Below are positions 20,907 to 40,200 of a DNA stretch of 64,000 nt, in pieces (the first letter of the stretch is position 1; every line of letters begins with the position of its first letter). A program made the translations under genes and the position numbers. Under the pieces are notes generated by a model that saw only the letters and a list, made by a program, of their open reading frames with translations, did no database searches and was not told the DNA's origin. Source of the DNA: Anthopleura xanthogrammica (lineage: Eukaryota > Cnidaria > Anthozoa > Actiniaria > Actiniidae); contig OZ025224.1 in assembly GCA_964019055.1 (NCBI GenBank), forward strand, positions 3,877,876 through 3,941,875. Direction: 5' to 3'.

Positions 20907-23839
20907 TGTCGGGCGAGCCGGAACTGGGAAACGTCCCTTTAATTTGGGTAAACTAGTAACAGTACCCTATAAACAGAAATTGTAGTAATATAGAAAAAAA
21001 AAAAAAAAACTATTTTAAACTGACAGAAATTAGCTTTTTAATTCCAAAATAAGAAATTGTTTACCTCATGTAAAAGACCCACGAGACATGCCCAGAAGCC
21101 GAGGTGTGGTATGAAATCCCTTGAGCGCCCTTATTACATGAAAGATGGCACATTAATTTATCAGGAATTTTTATATCTTTTTAGGGAGCGCAAAGCAATG
21201 TAAAGACAACCTTCAGCCAAATGTATCAACAACATTCCTGTTGAAGAGAATAGACATGTTAGAAAAGAATATTTCATCACTGGTAAGTATCCCCCTCCCC
21301 CTTTCTTTCTGGCTTCCCCTTTACCCTGTGACACCCCTGTCAGTCGCACAAACCCCAGGCACCACTTCGTCGTCTAGCATTTGAGGCTGTTTCTCTAGTT
21401 TTCTTGCTCAAAGAAAGCACTTTATAGCTAGAGTCACGCGGTGCAACATTGCGCGCAACGTTTCAGGCAATCGAGGCTGCGAGCCATGTATATTAACTTT
21501 GGCTGTTATATCACAGCGTGGAACACTAAATACCATACTAGGTGAAAGCCTAAAGATTGAATTAGAATTAAGAAGTTGTTTATTGCGGAGGGAAGAAAAC
21601 GACGCAATTGGTTGCAGACAATGTTGCTGAAGTAGAAAACGATCCTGTTTCAGCAGCATTGCCTGAAATATAGCGCACAATGTTGCACCATGTGTTCTCG
21701 CCTTATAAAGTCGCGTGCATTGGAAGTAGATAAGTAGATTCGATTTTAATTGCCACATACGGCACGGTGCAGTAACAGTACGATTTCCTGTCAATAAGAT
21801 GATGATTTATTTGTTACATTGAAAAACAATCATTATATATTTTTCTCCAGGTTCTTCAACTAAAATTGAAATATGGTGGCAATGGTGGCAATGAAAGCAT
21901 TGGAGGCAAAAACAGCAACGAAGAAAATGGTGGCAATGGTGGCAATAAGGTGGGGATAAAAGAATCATTTGTCAAGTCGTTTTATAAAATATGCTCTTGT
22001 ATAACTGAGAGCGCGCATGAGATTTTGAGGAACAGCCCTTATATAGAGGGTAATGTACAACCACGAGTGTGTCTTGAATTTTGTCTGAAGAAAACTCAAG
22101 AAAATATAGCCACCAAGAATGCCAATGACATTTTTTTTCTTTCTTCCTTCCTTGCATTTTCATTTTTTCCCCAGGAGAATTCGACTAGTTTAAGTAGCAT
22201 AACGACCGAAGTGAAAAAACTCCGCGAAAAACAAGTTGAACTCGATTCCTCTTTGACGAAACTCAAGGAAAGTGACAAGACCAAAGCCACCGACATCCAG
22301 GAAATGAGCGCAAAGGTTGTTGGGCTTGCTGTGGCTGTGAACTTCTTAAGCGCAAACGATTCGTTGATCAAGTCTAAAGTGCGCAAGTTAAGTCAGGCTG
22401 AAGTGGAGTTCAGGTCGTCTTTGGAAGCACTCAAGAAAAAGGATGCTGAAATAGATACATCACTAAAAAGAGCTAGAGGTGTGGAAGCATCCTTGAACTC
22501 AAGTGTGAAGCAGCTCAAGTTTGTAGGTGGACAGCTGAAGAACAAAGTGGATCAGATGAACTCTACATTCCTGATAAAGGTAACAGTTAAACTTTATTAA
22601 TACGGACTTCGAGAGAACTTGCCAAAGTGCACGCGTCCGTATTTACAGGGTGTCCATATTAAATTACACAGGGTGTTCGTATTTTGCAGGTTCACTTAAG
22701 AGTGATTGCTACCATATCAGCGAGATCGCCACAGTGTCCGTAATAGCGGAGTGTCTCTCTCATTAATTGTAATACACAGGGACTCCAAGCCTGAACCTTG
22801 ATTAAGGGGTGCGAAAAAAAGGGAGAAGTTCTTGCGGCTGATTCACATTTTCGACACTTTAATTTCGCGATTTTGCTACTAAAATCATATTCTAAGTCAA
22901 TTTAATTTCGCTATTTCGTTGAATAAATCATTTATTAATTGTTTCCAAATGCAAAATTTCATGTAATAAGGTATACAATGTTTGATAGATCAACAGTATC
23001 AACAGCACGGTTCATACGATGCAAGGAGGTGGTGCTGGTCCACCAGGACCCGCCGGACCTCAGGGACCAAGAGGTGTCCCCGGTACACCAGGCGCTGGAA
23101 ATCTAAGTCAATGTCAGCACCAGCAGAAAACGTTAGCTGGCGTGAGTGGATCAACTGCTCAATATTTTGTCAACTTTGCTGAGCCAAAGGTAAATGATTC
23201 TGAAAAGTTTATGCCAAGGCATTTATTTTTCTACTGGGGCATCAATATTTGTATTGCGATGTTTTTTATTTATCTTATTTTTATTTTATTGCTTTCGCCA
23301 CTTAAACACAGAAGTAATTACATATCACTATACACTAGACAACAACAACAGCAACAACATCAAGAGCGGCAGCAACAACAACAACAACAATGTAAAGCAG
23401 AATAACCACAACAGCTGTACGTGGGAAACTCATTTCTTTGTTTAGCGGCTGTGCATAAGAAGACACATGAATATGGATACAACTCAAACAAAGAATTTTA
23501 TTCTCATTAGAATGGCACGTAGTCTGAAATGAGCAAAAATCTAGTATTACGCCTATGTTAAAAAGGTCTATTCTGACAAATTAAATTCATACATTTATAA
23601 GCAAACTAGACTTTTTTTCTTAAAAGGTTAACTTTAATACGGTATACTTGCAGGACAAAATCGTAGTTGGCGCCACCTGCTCGACCGTCAGAGGAGATGA
23701 AACAAACCTGTCATCTGCTACCAATTCACAAGGACAAAAAGTGTATCTATGTACATGTAGAGGAGAGTCAAATTATGTGAGAGCCTCTCGCAATATGAAA
23801 TGCTTAATAGACGTCTGGGTGTGCCCTAGAATATCTTGA
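17667..23839 (+). CDS. Unit 3: type II membrane protein with coiled coil, mini-collagen stalk and Cys-rich C-terminal domain (exon A isoform)
   Basis: The exons are 17667-18108, 21185-21282, 21851-21949, 22175-22579, 22989-23189 and 23654-23839. They join in frame to about 476 residues. This is the most complete unit: both first exons are open, the stalk has seven Gly-X-Y triplets and RGD is present in the last exon. The tail has YENT and YEDV. Glycosylation sequons (NVS, NIS, NDS, NSS) occur only after the helix, which fits a lumenal or extracellular C-terminus. The coiled-coil exon is 135 codons, as in unit 1. The AATAAA that follows unit 1 reads AAACCAAA at the aligned place here, so a different polyadenylation site must be used. 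The C-terminal domain has five Cys in the last exon and one at the end of the collagen exon. Confidence 0.88.
19572..20031 (+). CDS. Unit 3 alternative first exon B (intact)
   Basis: The frame is open, with 153 codons plus one base (phase 1). It would join exon 2 at 21185 and give a protein of about 482 residues. It encodes a Ser/Lys-rich tail with NEYDDIKRY and YKNN, a Val/Leu-rich membrane helix, and a CVCNSN motif just after the helix. It has no visible sequence similarity to exon A except the opening MAS, yet it holds the same position and phase. The donor is TTG|GTGAGC. This is the best evidence that exon B is a real coding exon, since unit 4 keeps it open too with many substitutions. 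Confidence 0.78.
20743..20902 (+). mobile_element. Retroposon tail ending in (ATT)n, inserted in unit 3
   Basis: The segment has the look of a LINE or SINE 3' end: AAAGCGCATTGAGATTATG, then AATGCGCTATATATGAAC, then an (ATT)n tail. Unit 1 reads straight across the site (GGCACTTATTTGTCGGG at about 4090-4107), so it inserted after units 1 and 3 separated. Confidence 0.75.
21424..21704. mobile_element. MITE, GGTGCAACATTGCGC family, copy 2
   Basis: Same intron position and structure as the copy at 4620-4902. Confidence 0.7.
23430..23530. mobile_element. MITE, TTTCAGACCACGTG family, left end missing
   Basis: It corresponds to the outer element of 6671-7073 without the nested insert. The left terminus is lost and the right terminus ends AATGGCACGTAGTCTGAAAT. 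Confidence 0.65.
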
Positions 23840-25340
23840 TTGCCGTCACATATAGTGATTTAACAAATTAGTAATTTAACAAATTATAGGTGTATAATAT
23901 ATGAAAGCATTCCTTTCATGGAAACGAACGACGTATGCTCACAAGGCATCAAGGCGCTGTTCGCCCAAGTGACAAAAAAGGCTAAACCAAAAACAAGCTA
24001 TAATTTAAAAAAATCACAGTTAATTCGTTAATTTCTGTATTTGAAAATCAAAACCATTTCAACGCGTAATCGTTGGCCATAGAAAAGTATCCTCGATGTG
24101 AGGAAATGTTTCTAAATCCTGAAAAATAGGATCAACCAGTTTAACCAGTTTTGTACATGAAAATCAGTTAACACGATCATAATTAGTTTAGGCAACTTAT
24201 TTGGCAACTTTTTGTGAATATATGAAAACATTTTAAAATCCACTTAATCAAAGTCATATCTAACATTCGCACATTTTAATCTACTAACACTAATACACTA
24301 ATTGGACGGTCTTGATCTGAAATTTTAAGATATTATTAAGATATTAGGAATGTGACTTGAAAAACGAGGTCTCTCTTGACAACCCATGTGTATTCTCAGA
24401 CATTTATAGGCGTCATGGCCGACATGTTAGTAGGATTTATCAAAGGATATTTCGTTTTTTTATCAAGGGATCTTTTGTTATGTCAATCAACATGGCTGCT
24501 ATGTATCCTTTACGAACCAATAATTTTATAGCTCTGTTTTGAAAAAAAGTTTCTTACTGCATACTGAATACTGCATACCAGGCATATTCCCATTTTCAAA
24601 TTCAAGAAACGTATTTTGTGTTAATGCAAAAGATACGTTATAGGTTACATTAGGTAAAACATGGTTTGCAATTGACTATTCAGCCCGTACTATTCAGTAT
24701 TTAGTATTCACAAGATAGCGTTTAATACAGCAGTTAAAATTCAATTCTACCTCATAATGCTATTTAATAATATTTACAAAAATCTAATGATAAGGCTTAA
24801 TTTACTTATTATTGATAATATTGATTTGCACTTGTACTGGCTTAAAAAAAGGGTGAAAATAAAAAATGAAATTCATACCAGAGGGTGTACCAATTTATTG
24901 ATGAATTGAAGCAATACCTCGCACCCCTGGATGGGGCATTTACTAAGGATTGCAATAAATTCTTCACATGTTTAGCTATATAATGAAGTGACATGCATAT
25001 GGTACGATTTATCGCTTTATTCTTGAACAACTCAACTCTCGGTAAACAACATCGCTGCTCTCTCAGTGAACGCGCTCTGTGTCACGTGACTCGCACCCAG
25101 GTTACTACAGCTATTCAATCTTGCTTCGTTATAAATTAAGGGCATTTTTATAAGAATTAACAGAACTACGATAAGATAAGATGTGGACACGTAATTAAAA
25201 AAAAAATATTTTGAATCCAGTTGCCTTTATACAATTAATGACATGCAGACCTCTGTTATACACATACCTTTCCTTAGTCCTTATTTATTAGAGAGGATTC
25301 ATTTCACTTTTGTTGCTGTTAATAAGCAAATATTGGATGA
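23840..25340. other. 3' flank of unit 3
   Basis: The first 560 bases match the flank of unit 1. From 24410 onward it matches the GTCATGGCCGCCATG flank block found after units 1 and 2. No gene is seen. Confidence 0.5.
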
Positions 25341-25347
25341 GGTTGAG

Positions 25348-25449
25348 CATGATATCGTAAATTATCAAGACCAAGGTCGTGTTATCTGCCGAAGCCGTAG
25401 GCTGAGGTGGATAAAACGGCCAAGGTCTTGATATTTTACGATATCATGC
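25348..25449. mobile_element. Inverted-repeat element upstream of unit 4
   Basis: The arms GCATGATATCGTAAATTATC and GATATTTTACGATATCATGC are near-complements, extended inward by AAGACCAAGG and CCAAGGTCTT. The perfect hairpin at 25561-25629 lies close by and may belong to the same larger insertion. Confidence 0.6.
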
Positions 25450-25560
25450 GAAAACCAAATTCAATAACTGTTTTATTATACATTTTGTAAACTAAGAATA
25501 AAAAATTAATTCTGCTTTCGAAAAAATAGCAAACGTATTTCCATTTCCATTGGGACCTTT

Positions 25561-25629
25561 GAACTCGACATGATAAATGTATTATCTGTAGGTTTTACCT
25601 ACAGATAATACATTTATCATGTCGAGTTC
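25561..25629. repeat. Perfect 33-bp hairpin with a three-base loop
   Basis: The arms are 25561-25593 and 25597-25629 and pair without mismatch; the loop is TTT. The left arm begins GAACTCGACATG. Such a perfect fold-back is either a very recent inversion-duplication or part of a mobile element. Confidence 0.9.
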
Positions 25630-26155
25630 ACACGATATCAGGGATTGGCTGAGGGCTCTCGGCCAATCAGAAGCGAGATAGTGAGTAAAATGTATAATAA
25701 TACTGTTTATGATAAAACCTCACACCTCTCCAATACAGGTACTTGCCTCGATCTACGTATTAGAAAGGATTCACTTTACGACCGCATGGTTGCTCCTCAG
25801 TTGGAAAGTCTCAGGTGGCAGTCGGTCGTTGACAAATGTGGTCAGTTCCGATCGATGTCCGTATTAGAAAGGTCACTTCATGACCACGTGTCATGTTAGG
25901 TGGCAGTCGGTCGATATAAATATGTGGCTGAAACACAATATTATCTGAGCCGGGATCTAAGCAAAAGGCATGGGTCCAAAACTCCCCTCTTAGCCATATG
26001 TTGTTTCAGTTTTCAAAACAGATGCTGTTGACTTTTCATATTTTTCATTTCTAGGTTGCGAAGCTCAAAACGCTGTAAGGATCCTAGCATTGAGAAATTA
26101 CGCATTTCATTCGATCCGTTTATATTTTGTAGACTAAACGGCGAACAATCTGACT

Positions 26156-33446
<7,291 letters not shown>

Positions 33447-33617
33447 CAATTTCAATCGTCAGTATCTGCTATAAGCATCGGGCAGAATATATAATGGATG
33501 ATGATTGGATTTGGCTTTCTTTCATTGTCACAGCGAAAACACAACAAGATTACAATAAAATGCCATGAATCCAAAAATAATATTAGGCTTTTTTCCTTTC
33601 ATGTATTCGGAAAGAGA

Positions 33618-33885
<268 letters not shown>

Positions 33886-36800
33886 TCTAGATAGATAGAT
33901 AGCACCATTATTTGCGTACGATAGTTTGATAAGTATATACAACACTTCTTTACATGTACAATATAAAAATCGGTATAATTACAAACTTAGTTTTAAAACT
34001 GAACTAACTATATATATATATATATAGTTACATATAAAAATTGAAAATAATCATAGAATAGAAGTACAAAGTCACTTAGTCACTTAGAAAGACAGACAGA
34101 CGGACAAGAAGAAAAAGAAGAAAAAGAAGAAGAACGATTTTTTCTCGTTTTATTTAACGAAGCATGCATGAGATACAAGATACTTTGTATATCTAAAACT
34201 AACTTTGCACTGGGGTTTTTCACTGGGGTTTTTCACTGGGGTTTTTCACTGGGATTACGCTGGTGGCTAAAGACAGTTATCATAATTGAGTAATTTTGAC
34301 TTTTATATCATAAAGTGTAACTATCTAAAATTATTACTCAGCCAACATTTTGTCGATTTACACAACACTTTTTTTACATTTCAAAAAGCCCGAAAACTTT
34401 ACAAGGTAAACTTCCGTTACCACAGGAACCCCACCTAGTTAATCTCGGTCACGGATGACGAGAACCAAAAGATATTTCCTTAAGTACACTAAGTTTATTT
34501 GATACTTTCTTTATTCCTGTGCTCTGAAGGTTTCGTCAATGAAAAGTCGGACACTTTATCATGCCCTTAGAGGTAGTTTCATTTTTTAAACGACACGTCA
34601 CCATGACAACGTAGTAGTACGTGCCGATCACTTACGTAAGGTATGTGACATCTTCATCACAACGGATACGAGCAACATCCACTTTTTCATGCTCACAATA
34701 GCAAATTTACATAAATGAAAGACTCCGAATTGAGGCGTGATGTTTGTGGCTTGAAAAACACAAAGAAATTTTAAATAGACCTATACTTGTATTGGATGGA
34801 ATCAGAGTACGGAGTTGTGACTTTAAGGCAGTCAACTTTGTAAACTAAGCAAATCTTGAATAGATTTTTTGCCTACCTTCAGTTTAGATGTTATGTGGAT
34901 TGAGTCAGAGGTACCCTGAATGTAAGGAACCAAAAACTTTATCAGGTACGCAACTGCACGAGAACCAAAATGTAACACGACAAGCAAGTCATGACATCCG
35001 TGGTGCCCCTGAAAACGATGTGCAACCACACCACAACTCCCGCATGGTACACACGATGAAACTTGTTGGTGAGCAAGTCTCGAGTAACGGAGCCATAATG
35101 GACAAAAAGAAAACAAAACGTAAAACACGTAAGTTAAACCAAAGAGATATAGAGCCAGAAGTCATATTCTTATCTGTAGTAACATATGTTTTTGTCGGTT
35201 TTTCAATGTTAAGTGTGTTCTAAGGACTTGGATTCGATAAGCTGGTTAAAGCGATGGCATATACGATAACTTAGGAATCAAATTCAGGTCATTTTTTCCT
35301 TTTCTTTGCCAAGCAAAGCATACTTTTTCTTAAATCATAATAATAGATAATATATAAAATGACTCAATTTAAATTTTTTTTTAATTTCTGTCGAGATTAT
35401 GAAGATCTTACGAGTACTTACTTGTCATATTTTTCAAATAAAATAAGGATGAAAAAAATAGGACTTAAAATGGAGGCGAGAAAGGATTTTGCTAAATGCT
35501 CCGAATGCAATAAACACCAAATTTAGCGGTTTAATGTATGAAAGCTGTATGAATAAGTGATAATGTTCATGCTGAACAATGGAAAGACGTAGACCTTGGT
35601 GGTGATGGCAAATGCCTTTTGTGTCGGCAAAGTTATAACAGCCTATATTTTGGAATGTCGGTTGTGGAAAAATGACAAAGGCATGGCTTTCTGTAAGTTT
35701 ATTTACTGAAAAAAATATTCTGCTCGCGTTTTGAAATTTTAATTTTTGACAGGTTAAATGTAAAGTTTATACTTATAACATCAATTTGAAAGAAGAAGTT
35801 AAACGCTCATAAGCGTTGCCATGATAACATGCTGCAAGATTTTGCTTCCAAGCTGTCCCAATGTTTTGCAAATTGATTTATGATTGGCTGTTAACACGTT
35901 TGCTTCCCAAAAAAAGTTGTTAAGCGGCGGTATGATCAAATGAAAAAAATTATAACTTCCTCATAATTGCGACACTGGAAGACTTTTCCAAGGTGATTTT
36001 TTTTATCAAAATGTTTTTAAGTATGCTCAGTGACAGCACTGAAAAATATCATACAATCTAAAAAAATTGCCGAACAGTTAATCATCGTTCACCAGCCAAA
36101 CGTTAAAAATCCTAGATTCCATTCATTCATGTGGAAGCCCCAAAACTATTGTCTTTTTATTGCTATTAGAGAAATGAATTGTCTCTCTGACCACACTTCC
36201 GTTTCCAGTCATGTAACTATCACAAAACTATTATCCCTGTTATAACACAGTCATTATGGCGTCTTGACAATGTGTTCGACTTTCTAAATATACTTACAAA
36301 GAAATGAGACAGGACTGTATACGTGGAAGAAAGGTATAATATAAATAAACAAATGCTTAATGGAAAGATAGAGAAACACTTGGGTAAATATCCCGCTGGA
36401 AACAAAAAATATCCTCGGTAAGAGTCAGATATTTTTAAAAGTTGCTGATGAGGACCAAAAATGGTCATCTTTGGAAAGCGAGTGATGTCACCAAGCTAAC
36501 ACCTTCTAATGTCTTCTACAAACAAATCCAACTACAGCGGAAACATGTTATGACTGATTGAAAACCTAATCATACTGGAATTCTATAATATTTTTCAACA
36601 GATTATTCAATTTCAGTTATCCTTGTAAAAATAAAGCGCTGGAAAGCCAGAGCTCGACATAAAGAAGCTTAGAAATCCTTATTGATGCCTTAAATATTGG
36701 CTTTGCTGATATATTTACTGTTTGCCGAAGTGGCAGCAACTTTGCATCGATGCTATTGTTATATTGGTGAGAAAAGTATAGCAGTTTACAGCGAGTTAAT

Positions 36801-37275
36801 TGATAAAACTAGCTAATTGTCCTATCATCCAATCAGCATCGGCCTCAAACAGAGACCTTACGGCATACTGATAAGCATTTGACATTCGGTATTGTTTACG
36901 ACAGAACAATCATACGTAGTGCTTTTAATTAGATACTGCAATGAAATGGTATCCAGAGCGGTTAAGTAACTTTACGTTAACATCTAAACGATTTTATTGT
37001 GGTTCAAGGAACTTCTATTATATTCTCATTAAGTTTGTAGAGGAGTCACTAGAATAGGCACTTGTAAGATCATTCGACGTGACTAAACTCGCACACTTTG
37101 ATTCGAAAGATTCGGATTTTGGCGAAAGATCTCTTGTGTACATTCCATTGCTAACTTAAATCATTAGAATGGTACGGTCCGGCTTGTATTTCACTGGTGA
37201 CCTTCAAGGATAATAGCTGAGCTTGTTTGAGAGCGACAATTATGAGTGAAATCCGAACGGTTGGGTTAGCAAACG
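33886..37275. other. Intergenic stretch between unit 4 and the AFAP-like gene
   Basis: It contains a 13-bp repeat in four copies (TTTTTCACTGGGG type, about 34206-34255), a short TA run near 34010 and the candidate exon at 34888. Otherwise I see no recognisable feature. Confidence 0.4.
34888..35128 (+). CDS. Possible alternative first exon of the AFAP-like gene
   Basis: The frame is open from ATG to a strong donor (AACAC|GTAAGT) and ends in phase 1. The acceptor at 37473 needs phase 1, so this stretch (about 80 codons ending MDKKKTKRKT) could replace the small exon at 37276. Phase agreement alone has a one-in-three chance and the protein is not recognised. If unspliced it would run on to a hydrophobic end and a stop at about 35223. 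Confidence 0.22.
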
Positions 37276-40200
37276 ATGAGCGTTGAAAAAGTCGTCCAAA
37301 ACTGGAGTCATACTCAAAGAATCCAAGGTAGTCAAAACTGTTAAAAAAACCTTCTAAAATTATAATATTTTTTTGTAGCAGTGTCTATGCTTTACTGCAA
37401 ATATTTTCCATTTTATTTGAGTTTGTTTTTATTATGAAATAAGTTGTAGTGATAATTTGTTTTATCTTGTAGTATTGGACCTTGTATTGCCCGGAATTGA
37501 AGGATTTCTTAAGGATGTCCTACAAGAAGAAAGTCTCAGCGATGAGGGAGAAAAATTACGACGTTTCTACGTCAAGATCCTTGAAAATTCTTCTGGACCA
37601 ACTGATACAGATATAACTGACACATTTGGTATAAATAAAAATGATCTAAGCCCACTAAAAACTCCACCGATTAGAGGGTCCAGTTTTTTGTACAATGACG
37701 AGGGCACCTCTACAGATAACCAAATACTTGAACAATGTTACACAAAAGAGAGCCAAACTTCAAAGGTAAGTCGATTTAATTATCTTAAGGTTCTTGTAGC
37801 TTTTAAAAGTCGTGGAAGATATCTTGCTATTGTTTTATTTTGTAGAATTATTAAGATTAATATTTTGACTCTGTGAACAAAGATACGAATTCATGCGAAT
37901 CGTGTCCCGTGGAGTATGCTTTCACAGAGGAATTCGGGACGCCGTCATAACTAATTATTTTATTCCCAGTATTTTAATAGACATTTTAATATAACAAGGC
38001 TCAAAAAGCGTGAGAAATAATCCTGATGACCGACTCTTTTTGCTGTGATTCATTCACGGGTTCATGTACATGTACTTCTTTAAATGCTCTCTTTCAGGAA
38101 CATTTAGTACAGGGTCTATTACATCAATGGGTTAAACGATCTGTGTTAACTCGCTAGTTCATTAACATATATATTTTCATATCACAACATTGTGTTTAAT
38201 ATTTCTGTTAGGTATGCGTCTTATCTTTCTTTTACTATACTTTTGTTTGTGGTTTGTGTTAGATTTTGGATTTGTCGGCGCTTGTAAATCCTTGTTTGTT
38301 TACCGCTTTGCATATTCTGAGTCGATAAGTTTTAATGCCTTCAATTTCTCAAAGATCTTTGACTCTGTTGACTGGCATCGTATTTGTGTAGATAATTTCT
38401 AATCGAATTATAGCATCAGGTTTTTTTCAAGTGTCTCCTCTGCAAAGTCTTCCACATTTTGTACTCAAACTAAGTTAGGTGCATGTCAAATCCATAAAAA
38501 ATTCAATTATGGATTTTCATTTATCCAGAGCTTTTCCGGTGTTGTTTCGCTCCACTTGCTTGGCCTGTTCCGACGCGTCGAAAACCTATCTCCGTCGTAT
38601 CTAACAAACACCGTTCGTAGCTGACAAATACGTTACACGATTCTGATGCAATCCAGATCTTATCCCTTTGATCCTTTCCTGACGTGATCTTCAACTTCGC
38701 GCGTTTATGAGTGCTGTACGTAAAATAGTTCTAAACAGCCTCAAGAAGTTGACCTTAGGTTCTCGTTGCTTGGTCGATGTTCCTAACACCGGAAGCTAAA
38801 CATATAAGCATTGGCAAAACACAATAAAAAGCTTCTCTCTTGAGATGTTTCGAACCCTTTTGTTTTCTCAATGAGTGGAAAAAGGGGCTGGAATGAAACA
38901 GAAAAAATGGGGAAACGAAAGTAAGATATTAGAAGACTTTGATCGTGGTTTTTTAAACAGAACTGTGTAAGATTGCGTTACAATTCTTAAAAATATTTTG
39001 CCAGAACTAAGAGCCGGCTATCATTGCTTATATGTACACTCAAGCAAAATCCGCCTAAGAGGTAGAAATCCTAAGAAGACCAAATGAAGAGGACAATATG
39101 AAAATTATTTAAAAAAATTGTTAGGACAAACTTTCTTGAAGTGAATAAGTTCCTATACAACAACTTCATTTAGTTTTTCCAGGAGTTGAAGTCGTTTGGA
39201 CAAAGCTGCCAAATGCACGTTCAGCAAACAACTTCATTACAGTAAATTCACATAAAGGGATTTTGAATTTCTGACGACGGTCATACGTCATTATAGTAAA
39301 ACTCTTAATAACTTTCTTAATTCCAACCCATTTTTGTGTCAAGCGAACCTCTCTTAAAAGCTTTCCATAAGAAGTAAGAACCAAGATACAATTAAGTAAG
39401 AGTTTGCGTTTGTTTCCCTTTGGTATTACTGGGTATTACTGTAATACGTAATGTTTACCGTAATGTCATTGATCTAATGTCAAGTAACTGTGATGTTGAC
39501 AGCAGGATTTGACATTGACTACTGGACGATAGATTAACAATATGGCCTGCTGTTAATCCGCTTGCGTCGTTTTTCCCATGAATGTCTCAAATGGCAAACA
39601 CTGTCCTTTTACCCGAACCATTCAAATGAATACTTTAAACATGCTCAGTAAGTTAGGGCTTTGGTTTAATTGTTTTACAAGTTGTTTTAAGGCTCAAAAA
39701 ATTCCTTTTCTTTGGGTTCTGACAACCTGCTCTTTCATGCGCAAATGCATGTTTAGTGTGTTTAGCACAAAGTATGAATCGAATGTCAGGAAAAGACCTT
39801 TTTGGATGCAGAAAATATTTGCAACTGAACAAAGCGCCACCTACACGTAACTTAAAATAACTTGATAACCTTAAATATATGGCGGAACCACTGTTCTAGA
39901 ATATATGTACAACGTCTGATGCAGCCTCCATGCAAACTTTGCGGCGATTTGAGCAGAGATTTCTGCTTATACTTTGGTACTTTGCATATCGCTTTTATCG
40001 TCACCTAAAATAGCCTCAAAGGTTGCCTGCCTGTATGAGCAGATCTTTCCAAGTCAATCCTAAACAATCGTTTGCTGTAATTCCAAGGCTGATTGCTAGT
40101 ATTATTTATAGTTTGGGTGCATCTAATGAATTTTATTAGTTATGAATATATAATAATAAACTATAAGTACAAGAAAAATTATGATATTCTTGTTCCAGTG

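Noticed and set aside
21866..22163. Read-through open frame joining the linker exon to the coiled-coil exon of unit 3
   Set aside because: The intron happens to stay open in this copy, but consensus splice sites and the unit 1 alignment show two separate exons.
34832..35128. Minus-strand open frame of 98 codons
   Set aside because: It lies opposite the candidate exon, shows no domain and has no supporting splice signals.
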